A model generated the notes under the pieces. It saw nothing but the letters and a program-made list of their open reading frames with translations, was not told the DNA's origin and did not search any database. Position numbers and translations under genes: made by a program. A DNA stretch of 64,000 bases from JAOUEA01 sp963734685. Its GTDB lineage: Bacteria; Actinomycetota; UBA4738; HRBIN12. The stretch spans positions 806,001 through 870,000 of the forward strand of contig CAVTIC010000001.1 of assembly GCA_963734685.1 (NCBI GenBank), in the 5' to 3' direction. Of this stretch, positions 1-7,817 are shown piece after piece. Position 1 is the first letter of the stretch; each line of letters begins with the position of its first letter.

Positions 1-744
1 GCCGCCCAGGTCGCCGTCGGCATGCTCGGCGTGATGACCGAGGTCGAGGTCGCGGTGGCGCCGGCGTACCGGATCCGCGAACGCATCCTGCACCTGCCGT
101 ACGCCGAGGTCGCCGAGCGATGGGACGAGCTCGTGCACGCCCACCGGCACTTCTCGTTCTTCTGGATCCCGGTCGACGGCTCCGGCGCGCTCTACGGGCT
201 CGAGACGCCGGAAGGCGTGCCGGACGGGGATACCTGCTACGTCAAGATCTACGACGAGGCCGCAGCGGACGAGCCCGACGACGCGACTCCGTTCGCCCGC
301 GTCGACCGCTCCTATCGCATCTACCCCGCGGTGTTCGAGCCGAACTTCCACGAGCTCGAGTACTTCGTGCCGATCGGCGACGGCCCGGCGGCAATCGCGG
401 CGATGCGCGAGCTGATGCTGGCGAGCCAGCCCGACGCCCGCTTCCCGATGGAGGTGCGCACGGTCGCCGCCGACGACGCCTTCCTCTCCTCCCAGCACGG
501 CACGGCCACCACGGTGATCTCCGTGTCCGGCGTCCCGGGCATGGACTACTGGGGCTACCTGCGAGACGTCGATCGCCTGCTCGGCGAGTTCGGGGCCCGG
601 GTGCACTGGGGCAAGCTCCACTTCCTCACCCGCGAGCAGCTGCTTGCGCGGTACCCGGCGGCGGAGACGTTCATCCGGATCCGGCGCGAGCTCGACCCGG
701 CGGGAATCTTCCTCAACGACCACCTGCGGCCGTTGTTCGCCTAA
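1..744 (+). CDS. FAD-linked aldonolactone oxidase, C-terminal part (cut by window start)
   Basis: The reading frame is open to base 1, so the FAD-binding N-terminal half lies outside the window. The visible 247 residues match the C-terminal cap domain of D-arabinono-1,4-lactone/L-gulono-1,4-lactone oxidases. The landmarks are an HWGK motif about 45 residues from the end and the closing pattern with ELDP, IFLN and LRPLF. The family oxidises aldonolactones with O2 or another acceptor, using FAD. Substrate cannot be decided from this part. It ends 43 bp from the end of the convergent APH-family gene. The family call is solid; the specific reaction is inferred. Confidence 0.85.
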   Translation, partial: AAQVAVGMLGVMTEVEVAVAPAYRIRERILHLPYAEVAERWDELVHAHRHFSFFWIPVDGSGALYGLETPEGVPDGDTCYVKIYDEAAADEPDDATPFARVDRSYRIYPAVFEPNFHELEYFVPIGDGPAAIAAMRELMLASQPDARFPMEVRTVAADDAFLSSQHGTATTVISVSGVPGMDYWGYLRDVDRLLGEFGARVHWGKLHFLTREQLLARYPAAETFIRIRRELDPAGIFLNDHLRPLFA

Positions 745-787
745 CCCGGCGGTACGACGCGCGAGCTCGACCCGGCGGGACGCCCGG

Positions 788-1990
788 TCAAAGGGCCGCG
801 CGCAACCAGTCGGGGACGTCGGATCTGTGGTAGCGGCGCTCGCTCGGCTCGATCCCGTCGAGGAAGCCCTGATAGATGACCGCACGGCGCAACGCTGCGA
901 GGGGCGCGATCAGTTCGGCGGCGCGTGAGGGGTCGGACCCGGGGCGCTCGGCTCGCCACGCATCGACCCACGTCGCCCGCACCCGCGGCCGAGCCTTGTC
1001 GGGCACGCGCTCCTCGAACGCGGAGAGATCGAGCATCGGGTGCCCGACGCCGCTGTCTCCCCAGTCGAGCAATACGAGCGAGCGCCCGTCGAAGCGCCAG
1101 TTGCCTTGGTGGAAGTCGCCGTGCACGAGCGTCTCTGGAACCCCGCACGCATCGATCGCCGCGAGACGATCCGGAAGGCCCGCCGCGAGCGCGTCGAGCG
1201 CTCGCAGCTCGTCGTCCGCGAGCTGCGCGCGAACGTCCGGTCGAGACAGCAGCGCATCGACGAGACGCGTCAGCGGGTGGGCGCGCCAGTCGGGCAGTCC
1301 GGCGGTGAGGAGCTCGTCGATCCGATCGACCCAGCGAGCCTGCAGCCGCACCAGCGTTCGGACCATCGTGAGGAGCCGCGCTTCGGGAGCCTCCCAGTCG
1401 TCATCGCCGGGGGCATCGGCCAGCAGCACGGTTCCCGACGCGCGGTCCGACGCCAGCAGCGTGGGGACGAGCGCTGGCTCATCGGCGCCGACCAGCGCGA
1501 TGATCGTGCCCTCGTGCCCGAGGAACGGCGGCACGCTCTTGCACCACACGTCGCCCGCGGCGGTCGGCAGTCGGATGATCGACGAGAGATTCCACGTCTT
1601 GACCTGCGTGGCCGGGCCTGTCCGCGGCCGGCCGATCGCCGCGAGCGCGTCGTCGGCCCATGCGATCGTGGCTGCGACCCCGCCGGGCCGGGCCCACCCG
1701 GCGCGCAGCGGCTGCTCCTCGTCGACGTTCGCCGGAGCCGGGGTGAGGGGGAGACCGCGGGGCGGTCGTTCGACGAGCTCGGCCAGGTAGGTCACCTCGC
1801 CGCCGTTGTAGGTGTCCGACACGACATCCAGCAGGCGCAGCACGACGACCTCGACCGCGAAGCGCTCGCGCGCCGCTTCGATCACGGGGTGTACCTCAGG
1901 CCACCACGGGTCATCGACGGTGAAGGCCGGCAACGTCCCGAGGATCTCTCCTGTCCCGGAGCACACGACGAGGTTCACGCGACGCGGCAT
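788..1990 (-). CDS. APH/choline-kinase family phosphotransferase-like protein
   Basis: A 400-residue protein with an aminoglycoside phosphotransferase (APH) fold in its C-terminal half. The catalytic loop HGDFHQGNW is near residues 290-298 and the metal-binding motif LLDWGDSG near 305-312. The first ~100 residues are an extra domain I do not recognise. The start is the ATG reading MPRRV: a TAAGGT -10 element lies 7 nt upstream (1998-2003), a leaderless arrangement repeated elsewhere in the window. The family phosphorylates small hydroxyl compounds (aminoglycosides, choline, homoserine, sugars). There is no basis here to call it a resistance gene. Confidence 0.75.
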   Translation of the reverse strand: MPRRVNLVVCSGTGEILGTLPAFTVDDPWWPEVHPVIEAARERFAVEVVVLRLLDVVSDTYNGGEVTYLAELVERPPRGLPLTPAPANVDEEQPLRAGWARPGGVAATIAWADDALAAIGRPRTGPATQVKTWNLSSIIRLPTAAGDVWCKSVPPFLGHEGTIIALVGADEPALVPTLLASDRASGTVLLADAPGDDDWEAPEARLLTMVRTLVRLQARWVDRIDELLTAGLPDWRAHPLTRLVDALLSRPDVRAQLADDELRALDALAAGLPDRLAAIDACGVPETLVHGDFHQGNWRFDGRSLVLLDWGDSGVGHPMLDLSAFEERVPDKARPRVRATWVDAWRAERPGSDPSRAAELIAPLAALRRAVIYQGFLDGIEPSERRYHRSDVPDWLRAAL

Positions 1991-2060
1991 GAAGCGCACC
2001 TTAGTCCCCGGTCTCCGTCCCTCGCGCTCAGGCAGGCGCGATGTCCTCGCGAACCGGTGC

Positions 2061-2651
2061 TCAGGTCGGATCCCGGCGCATGAACCAGATGTGCGGGCCG
2101 CCGTCACCGGGGGCGTCCTCGTCGACGATGGTCCGGAAGCCGAATCCCTCGTAGTACGAGACGTTCGCTGTCTTGGAGGTCTCAAGCCACGTGGCGACGC
2201 CGTTCCTGTCGGCGTGGGCGAGGCCGTCGCGCATCAGCGCGCTCCCGAGACCTCGGCCCTGCAGCTCGGGCGCCACGCCGATGTGGCTCAGGTAGCAGAG
2301 CGGCTCGTCCGGCTGATGGTCCTCGACCCATCCCCAGAATGCGGCGTGGCGGGCAGCATTCTCGCCGAGGATCTCTACTTCGGCGCCGGGCGGTGCCGCG
2401 CCTATCGCGTCGTGTTCTTCGCGAGCATCGGGCGGGATCCACACGGCGATCCCCGAACCGTCGTCGGCCAGCCGGGTCCACCCGCGCCGCACGTTCTCGC
2501 CGTCGTAGTGCCTGAAGTGCTTACGGATCCGCTCGTCGAATCGTTCCTCGCCGAACGACCATCGGAGCATCGCCTCCGCGTCGAGGGAGCGAGCCGCCGT
2601 GTCGACGACGACCGACAGGTCCTGCATCGTGGCCGTGCGGAGTACCACCAC
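2061..2651 (-). CDS. GNAT-family N-acetyltransferase
   Basis: A 196-residue single-domain acetyltransferase. The acetyl-CoA pyrophosphate-binding motif A (VAPELQGRGLGSAL) is near residues 126-139, followed by a typical NVSYYEGFGF motif B segment. The family moves an acetyl group from acetyl-CoA to an amine; the acceptor is unknown. The proposed GTG start has a TACGCT -10 element 7 nt upstream (2659-2664), so it is probably leaderless. The next gene upstream is divergent and starts within about 50 bp. Confidence 0.85.
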   Translation of the reverse strand: MVVLRTATMQDLSVVVDTAARSLDAEAMLRWSFGEERFDERIRKHFRHYDGENVRRGWTRLADDGSGIAVWIPPDAREEHDAIGAAPPGAEVEILGENAARHAAFWGWVEDHQPDEPLCYLSHIGVAPELQGRGLGSALMRDGLAHADRNGVATWLETSKTANVSYYEGFGFRTIVDEDAPGDGGPHIWFMRRDPT

Positions 2652-2703
2652 AACGGCGAGCGTACGCCGGAACGGTTGCGCGATGGCCGCCTATCGTGGC
2701 GAG

Positions 2704-3354
2704 GTGCCGCTGCAGAACCGCGTGACGCCGCTCGGCGATCTGATCGCCGACCCTGCTCGGGGCCTCGTCTACGGGAACCGTGGATGCCTACACGACGCGA
2801 GCGGGAACATCCGCCGACGCTACGCGGGCAAGCGCTGGATCGCCTGTCGGTTGCGGTTCCGTGGCTGGCACCGCTCGCCGTTGCTGCAGCCCGGCCGGTT
2901 CACCGAGTTGTTCTTTCTCGACGAGGCGACCGCATTCGCGGCGGGGCATCGCCCATGCGCGCTCTGCCGGCGTGAGGACTACGGGCGTTTCATCGAGATC
3001 TGGCGTGATCTGCATCCGGGCGATGTCGGGGCTGACCCGATCGACGCCCGACTCCACACCGAGCGGATCGATCCGATGACTCGAGCCCAACGCCACCACG
3101 TGGCGCCGTTCGATGACCTTCCGGACGGCGCATTCGTCCTGTTTCGAGGCTTCCCGTATCTCGTGCTCGGCGCGAGATTGCTCCGATGGACGGCGTCGGG
3201 CTACGCGGCGGGCGGGCCACGCCCTTCGCACCGTTCGGCGACGGTGATCACGCCGCCCTCGCTCGTCGAGGCGCTGCGAGCGGACCGTGAGCCGGCGGTG
3301 CCGCTCCTGCATCCATCGGCGGTCGCGCTCCACGGGGTCGGTCGCGGAGCGTGA
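2704..3354 (+). CDS. Conserved protein of unknown function
   Basis: A 216-residue soluble protein without signal peptide or membrane segment. Distinctive segments are GLVYGNRGCLHD near the N-terminus, PGRFTELFFLDEATA, and GHRPCALCRR. The Cys/His pattern (GC-H, then CxxC) could bind a metal. It resembles a conserved actinobacterial family I have seen only as hypothetical. The GTG at 2704 is preferred over the in-frame ATG at 2683, because a TATCGT -10 element (2692-2697) ends 6 nt before it, as at neighbouring leaderless starts. Function unknown. Confidence 0.7.
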   Translation: MPLQNRVTPLGDLIADPARGLVYGNRGCLHDASGNIRRRYAGKRWIACRLRFRGWHRSPLLQPGRFTELFFLDEATAFAAGHRPCALCRREDYGRFIEIWRDLHPGDVGADPIDARLHTERIDPMTRAQRHHVAPFDDLPDGAFVLFRGFPYLVLGARLLRWTASGYAAGGPRPSHRSATVITPPSLVEALRADREPAVPLLHPSAVALHGVGRGA

Positions 3355-3398
3355 CCGGTGCCCCCGCAGCTTCAGCTCGAGCTTCCGGCGATGCGCCA

Positions 3399-4766
3399 TC
3401 AGGTGAAGCAGAGGAACGGCGTCGAGACCTCGACTCGGTTCGACCACTCACTCACGCGTGGACCGTGGAACGCGCGGACGCGGTAGGTGTAGGTGGTGTC
3501 GACACCCAAGTCGATGTCGCGGAACGACGTCGAATGCACGCCGCGAAGCCGAGCGATGAGCGTCCACGCGCGTTCGAAGCCGCCTCTGCGCCAGATCTCG
3601 TAGCCCTTCACCGGCGCCGTGCCGTCCCACGACAGGTCGACGCCCGTCGAGAACAACCCGTCGCACGAGGCCGTTGCGGCGAGCCCTTCCGGAGTCGGCA
3701 CGGGTTCGGGCCCGGAGACGGTCGTCGCCTGGGGCGCGGACAACGATGCGAGCGTCGGGCCGAGCATCAAGGCGCCTCCGACGATCGATCCGGCGATCGC
3801 CATGGCCGCCACGATGCGAACGAATCTGCCTCCGCGGGTCCTGTGGCGCAGTCGCGTGACCGCGATGCCTCTGACGGGTTGCAGGCCCGGCGGGGTCGCG
3901 CCATGGATAGGGAGGGGACGCGTGGCCAGGCGGGGGATCGGGGCGGTCCGATCGGTGCTGTCGCGGGAGGCGTCGATAGCGGTGGGCCCGGGATCGGCCG
4001 AGACCGGTGTCAGCTGGGCGGCCGCTCGCTCGAACGCGTCGGCCATCGCGGAAGCCGATACGAAGCGGTCACAGGCTCGTTCCGCGGTGGCGCGATCGAC
4101 CAGGGCTTCGAGCTCGCCGCCCGAACGTGCGGGTGCCAGTTCCCTGAGCACCGCACCGAGGGCGAAGATGTCGGCGCGGGCGTCGACCGGTCCGCCTCGC
4201 AGTACCTCGGGCGCGAGGTAGGCGGGTGTGCCGTGGGTTGCCCTCGCATCGGCATGATGAGCCGCTCCGTCGGCGCGAGCGATGCCGAAGTCGAGCACCT
4301 TCACCCCCTCGTCGATGGTCAGCATCACGTTGGCCGGCGAGATGTCCCGGTGCACCACGCCGCGATCGTGCGCGTGGGCGAGTGCCCGGGCGGCCGCTCC
4401 TCCGATCCGAGCGACGGCCGCAGCGCCGAGCGGATCGGCGCTCGGGAGCTCGCCGAGCGTTCGGCCGGCCACGAGCTCCATCACGATGAACGTGCGACCG
4501 GCATCCTCGCCCACGTCGTACACCGCGACGATGCCTGGATGGGCGAGGCCGGCCGCCGTGCGAGCCTCCCGTCGGAACCGCACCAGGAACCGGCGATCGG
4601 CTGCGAGCTCGGGGCGCAGCACCTTGACTGCGACCGTCCGCCCGAGGCGCCGGTCGACGGCCTCGAACACCTCGCCCATGCCGCCGCGTCCGAGCACCGC
4701 GCGGATCTCGTAGCGGCCGGCGAGCAACGCGCCGAGCAGGGAAGCATCCGTCAGGGGGGCCGACAT
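3399..4766 (-). CDS. Membrane Ser/Thr protein kinase with extracellular fibronectin III domain
   Basis: A 455-residue Hanks-type kinase. The glycine loop GRGGMGEV and the ATP-binding lysine in VAVKVL are near residues 25-45, the catalytic loop HRDISPANV near 135, and DFG near 158. One transmembrane helix follows near residues 312-332. The outer part is a single fibronectin type III-like domain with typical WDG, YEIWRR and YTYRVRA strands. This is the PknB layout with Fn3 instead of PASTA repeats, suggesting a surface-binding sensor. The catalytic loop has Ile-Ser in place of the usual Leu-Lys-Pro, but the Asp and Asn are present. The ATG has a TACCAT -10 element about 9 nt upstream. The ABC exporter is divergent. 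Confidence 0.88.
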   Translation of the reverse strand: MSAPLTDASLLGALLAGRYEIRAVLGRGGMGEVFEAVDRRLGRTVAVKVLRPELAADRRFLVRFRREARTAAGLAHPGIVAVYDVGEDAGRTFIVMELVAGRTLGELPSADPLGAAAVARIGGAAARALAHAHDRGVVHRDISPANVMLTIDEGVKVLDFGIARADGAAHHADARATHGTPAYLAPEVLRGGPVDARADIFALGAVLRELAPARSGGELEALVDRATAERACDRFVSASAMADAFERAAAQLTPVSADPGPTAIDASRDSTDRTAPIPRLATRPLPIHGATPPGLQPVRGIAVTRLRHRTRGGRFVRIVAAMAIAGSIVGGALMLGPTLASLSAPQATTVSGPEPVPTPEGLAATASCDGLFSTGVDLSWDGTAPVKGYEIWRRGGFERAWTLIARLRGVHSTSFRDIDLGVDTTYTYRVRAFHGPRVSEWSNRVEVSTPFLCFT

Positions 4767-4775
4767 GCGGCCCCG

Positions 4776-4781
4776 ATGGTA
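4776..4781 (-). promoter_or_regulatory. -10 element of the Ser/Thr kinase gene
   Basis: TACCAT on the minus strand ends 9 nt before the ATG of the kinase gene, which implies a leaderless or near-leaderless transcript. No convincing -35 was seen. Confidence 0.4.
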
Positions 4782-4865
4782 ACGCGGCGGCCGATCGCGT
4801 GGGTCGCCGCCACGACTTCGCCATTTCGCCATGTGGGTGCTCCGGGTCTTGACGGAACCGCGAGC

Positions 4866-4871
4866 TATGGT
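4866..4871 (+). promoter_or_regulatory. -10 element of the ABC transporter operon
   Basis: TATGGT ends 6 nt before the GTG start at 4878, the spacing expected of a leaderless transcript. A TTGACG at 4849-4854 is only 11 bp away, too close to be its -35. Confidence 0.45.
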
Positions 4872-4877
4872 GCGGCG

Positions 4878-5810
4878 GTGGCATCGGCGATAGAGATCGA
4901 AGGCCTGCGCAAGGAGTACCGCAGTGTCCGCCGCGGCACCACGGTCGCCGTCGACGGTCTCGACCTCGACGTGCCCGAGGGCGGGGTGTTCGGGTTCCTG
5001 GGTCCCAACGGGGCCGGGAAGACCACGACGATCAGGTGCCTGCTCGGGCTCGTGGCGCCAGGAGCCGGACAGCTCCGGATGCTCGGTGCGGAGGTGCCGC
5101 GCGCCCTGCCGAGCGTGATCCGTCGGGTCGGCGCCATCGTCGAGACCCCCGCGTTGTTCCCGCGATTCAGCGGGCGGCGGAACCTGACGATCTTGGGGCG
5201 CATCGACGGCATCGGGCCCTCCGCGGTCGACGGGGCGCTCGCCCGGGTCGGGCTCGCCGAACGGGCTGACGACCTCGTGAGGACGTACTCGCTCGGTATG
5301 AAGCAGCGACTCGGCATCGCCGCGGCCCTGTTGAAGGACCCCTCGGTGCTGCTGCTCGACGAGCCTGCCAACGGGCTCGACCCTGCCGGGATCGTCGAGG
5401 TGCGAGGGCTGCTTCGCTCGCTCGGTGCCGAGGGGCGAACGGTGTTCGTCTCGAGCCACATCCTGTCCGAGGTGCAGCACACGGCCGATCGAGTCGCGAT
5501 CCTCGCTCGTGGCAGGCTCGTGACATCCGGGCCGGTCGACGAGGTGCTCGCAGCCCGGCAGGGGGCCGGTGTGCTCGTACGGCTGCGCGATGCGCGAGCG
5601 GGGCTCGACGTGCTCCTCGCTGCCGGGTTCGACGCGACCCTGGCCGACGGGATGGTACGCGTGTCGATCGCTCCCGACGACGGCGATCGGGTGTCGCGGG
5701 TACTCGCAGAAGCGGGGTTGTTCCCGGTCGAGTTGCGCCCCGACGAGGTCGACCTGGAGACGGTGTTCCTCGAGCTCACGCGCGAGGGCGGCGAGGAGCC
5801 GCCGCCATGA
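4878..5810 (+). CDS. ABC transporter ATP-binding protein (ABC-2 exporter type)
   Basis: A 310-residue ATPase. Walker A GPNGAGKTT is near residue 42, the ABC signature SLGMKQR near 138, Walker B LLLDEPANGLDP near 156, and the switch histidine follows in VSSHILSE. The C-terminal ~80 residues are the extra domain common to the CcmA/NatA-like group. It is the cytoplasmic motor for the permease that follows, with which it shares an ATGA overlap. The upstream open frame is longer, but GTG 4878 fits the -10 element. Substrate unknown; drug, lipid or lantibiotic-type export are family possibilities. Confidence 0.9.
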   Translation: MASAIEIEGLRKEYRSVRRGTTVAVDGLDLDVPEGGVFGFLGPNGAGKTTTIRCLLGLVAPGAGQLRMLGAEVPRALPSVIRRVGAIVETPALFPRFSGRRNLTILGRIDGIGPSAVDGALARVGLAERADDLVRTYSLGMKQRLGIAAALLKDPSVLLLDEPANGLDPAGIVEVRGLLRSLGAEGRTVFVSSHILSEVQHTADRVAILARGRLVTSGPVDEVLAARQGAGVLVRLRDARAGLDVLLAAGFDATLADGMVRVSIAPDDGDRVSRVLAEAGLFPVELRPDEVDLETVFLELTREGGEEPPP

Positions 5811-6712
5811 TCCGGCTCGCCTCGTCGGAGTGGCTCCGCGTACGATCCCGCCGGCTCGTGAAGGTGCTCGCCGCGATCGCGCTGGCGGGGATCGTCGTGG
5901 CGGTCGCGATCGGCGGTGCGCAATCCCACCGGCCGAGCGCCGAGGCGTTGGCCGACGCTCGACGCCAGGCCGAGCGCGCCGTCGGTGACTGCATCGCCCA
6001 GGACGGGTTCGGAACCGTGCCGCCCGGCGGCGACGTGGAAACCTTCTGCCGCCGGGAGTTGGATGCGTCGGTCTTCCTCTCCGAACCGTCGATGCGACTC
6101 TCGGAGCTGCCCGAGACCCTGCGAGGCACGGCGTTCATCGCGATCCTGATCGGGCTGGTGATCGGTGCGTCGGCCGTGGGGGCGTCGTGGCAGAGCGGCA
6201 CGATCACCACGATCCTGGCGTGGGAACCGCGGCGGGTGCGGGTGGCGCTCGTCCGGGCTTCGGTCGTGGCTGTCACCGTGTTCGCGCTCGTCGTTGCGCT
6301 CCTCGGCATCCTCGTCGTGTTGTTCTGGGTGGCGACGAGCCTGCGAGGACTCACCTCGACCCCGCCCGGCTGGGGCTCCGAGGTCGTGGGCGTCGTCGTC
6401 AGGGTGTCGGTGCTCGCCGGGGCGGCGTCGGTCATCGGCGGAGCGATCGCGATGCTCGGACGCAACACGGCGGCCGCCCTGGGTGGCGTCTTCATCTACC
6501 TCGCGGTGCTCGAAGGCCTCGTGCGCGGACTCCGCCCCGCATTGGGGAGGTTCCTGCTCGGCGACAACATCGCCGCGGCAGTGATCGGTCGGGACGTGAC
6601 GTTGGGTGCCACGACACTCACCCCGGCCCGTGCGTGGGTCGTCGTCGCGGTCTACACCTTCGGGCTGTCGGCGGCCGCGGCCGTGTCGTTCCGGATCCGC
6701 GACGTGCAGTGA
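5807..6712 (+). CDS. ABC-2 type permease
   Basis: A 301-residue integral membrane partner of the preceding ATPase, overlapping it by ATGA. There is one helix near residues 20-40. A hydrophilic outer loop of ~70 residues follows, then about five more helices ending near the C-terminus. The outer loop has two cysteines (in GDCIAQ and TFCRRE) that could pair. The layout matches ABC-2 permeases that pair with a separate ATPase. Substrate unknown. Confidence 0.8.
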   Translation: MIRLASSEWLRVRSRRLVKVLAAIALAGIVVAVAIGGAQSHRPSAEALADARRQAERAVGDCIAQDGFGTVPPGGDVETFCRRELDASVFLSEPSMRLSELPETLRGTAFIAILIGLVIGASAVGASWQSGTITTILAWEPRRVRVALVRASVVAVTVFALVVALLGILVVLFWVATSLRGLTSTPPGWGSEVVGVVVRVSVLAGAASVIGGAIAMLGRNTAAALGGVFIYLAVLEGLVRGLRPALGRFLLGDNIAAAVIGRDVTLGATTLTPARAWVVVAVYTFGLSAAAAVSFRIRDVQ

Positions 6713-6740
6713 CGCCACGGTCCCGGGGGTCGGCGGGTCG

Positions 6741-6746
6741 TATAGT
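6741..6746 (+). promoter_or_regulatory. -10 element upstream of the DUF4446-bactofilin-serS cluster
   Basis: TATAGT is a near-consensus -10 hexamer, 60 bp before the DUF4446 start, so this transcript would carry a ~50-nt leader. No clear -35 hexamer is visible at 16-18 bp. Confidence 0.4.
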
Positions 6747-6806
6747 GAGGCCCCGCGGGCGGGGCACGCTCGCCGGGTCTGACCAGCGACGTTCGCGAGG
6801 CCGACC

Positions 6807-7301
6807 ATGACCCTGTCCGACAGCACGCTCACCCTGATCGCACTCATCGCGATCGGCCTGTCGCTGGTCGCGATCCTGTTCGCGATCGTGGGTGGCGGTC
6901 GCCGCTCGAAGTCCCCGGCAGGGCCGATCCAGATGAGTGACGCGCTTCGCGGCGTGTTGACCGGCCAAGCGCAGCGCATCGAGCGGCTGGAGCAGGCGGC
7001 TCGTGTCCTCAACGCGGCGGACAAGAGGCAGCAGGTGTTGATCGACGGGAGCGTGCGTCACGTGGCCCTCCTGCGATTCGATGCGTTCGAGGACGTCGGG
7101 GGTCGGCTCTCGTTCTCCTGCGCGATGCTCGACGACCACGGTACCGGCGTCGTGCTCACGTCGATCAACGGACGTCAGGAGACGCGGGTGTATGCGAAGC
7201 CAGTGACCGAGGGTGCGAGTGCCTACAACCTGTCGAGTGAAGAAGCCGAGGCGATCCGCAAGGCGATGGCGCCGGCACCGGAACCGGTGGAGGCGCGATG
7301 A
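6807..7301 (+). CDS. DUF4446 family membrane-anchored protein
   Basis: A 164-residue protein with one N-terminal transmembrane helix (about residues 8-30), a short coiled-coil-like stretch (residues ~55-75), and a compact C-terminal domain. The last contains the family landmarks RFDAFEDVGG, LSFSCAMLDD and VVLTSINGR. DUF4446 proteins are widespread in Firmicutes and Actinobacteria and have no assigned function. The gene overlaps the bactofilin gene by ATGA, so the two products may act together at the membrane. That link is inferred from gene order. Confidence 0.82.
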   Translation: MTLSDSTLTLIALIAIGLSLVAILFAIVGGGRRSKSPAGPIQMSDALRGVLTGQAQRIERLEQAARVLNAADKRQQVLIDGSVRHVALLRFDAFEDVGGRLSFSCAMLDDHGTGVVLTSINGRQETRVYAKPVTEGASAYNLSSEEAEAIRKAMAPAPEPVEAR

Positions 7302-7813
7302 TCTTCAGACGGGACGAAGACGACGCCGACCCGGTCGCGGCGACGGCGCCCGAGACCGGCAGGGGCGACCGCGCGAGATCGCAGACGACGAACCAAGGAG
7401 GCGGCATGGTTGACAACAACGGTGAGGTCACGATCGTCGGCACCGGCGCGCGTCTCGAGGGCAACGTCGTGTCGGCCGGAAATCTGCGTATCGACGGCCA
7501 GGTGAAGGGGCAGATCAACGCCGACGGCGACGTGACGTTGTCCCCGCAGAGCCAGGTGGAGGCCGACATCCGCGCCCAGAACGTGAGCGTCGCGGGCAAG
7601 TTCAAGGGCAACGTCGTCGTGAAGGGCAAGGCACACCTCGCCCGAGGCGGTCGCATCGACGGCAACATCACGTCGAAGACGCTCGTCGTCGAGGAAGGCG
7701 GCATCTTCCATGGGCAGAGCATCATGGACGGGGGCGGCACACCGGCCCAGACGCAGCAGGGCAAGGCCGCATCGGGCGAGGCCAAAGGCACCGATCAGGT
7801 GAAGGTGCCGTAG
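7298..7813 (+). CDS. Bactofilin (polymer-forming cytoskeletal protein)
   Basis: A 171-residue protein with a right-handed beta-helix core of repeated glycine-rich turns (residues ~45-150) and disordered tails. This is the bactofilin pattern: NTP-independent filaments that scaffold envelope enzymes. The start at 7298 overlaps the DUF4446 stop (ATGA) and has GGAGG upstream. An internal ATG at 7406 also has a strong AAGGAGG with 4-nt spacing and would remove the charged 36-residue leader, so two isoforms are possible. serS follows after 4 bp. Confidence 0.85.
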   Translation: MIFRRDEDDADPVAATAPETGRGDRARSQTTNQGGGMVDNNGEVTIVGTGARLEGNVVSAGNLRIDGQVKGQINADGDVTLSPQSQVEADIRAQNVSVAGKFKGNVVVKGKAHLARGGRIDGNITSKTLVVEEGGIFHGQSIMDGGGTPAQTQQGKAASGEAKGTDQVKVP

Positions 7814-7817
7814 CGAC

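Noticed and set aside
4849..4871. TTGACG and TATGGT as a -35/-10 pair for the ABC operon.
   Set aside because: Their spacing is only 11 bp; the -10 alone is kept.
3351..4877. Long N-terminal extension of the ABC ATPase.
   Set aside because: It runs antisense to the clear Ser/Thr kinase gene and has no domain; the GTG at 4878 has a matching -10 element.
7690..7817. A T-box leader in front of serS.
   Set aside because: Only 4 bp separate serS from the bactofilin gene, and no T-box sequence is visible.
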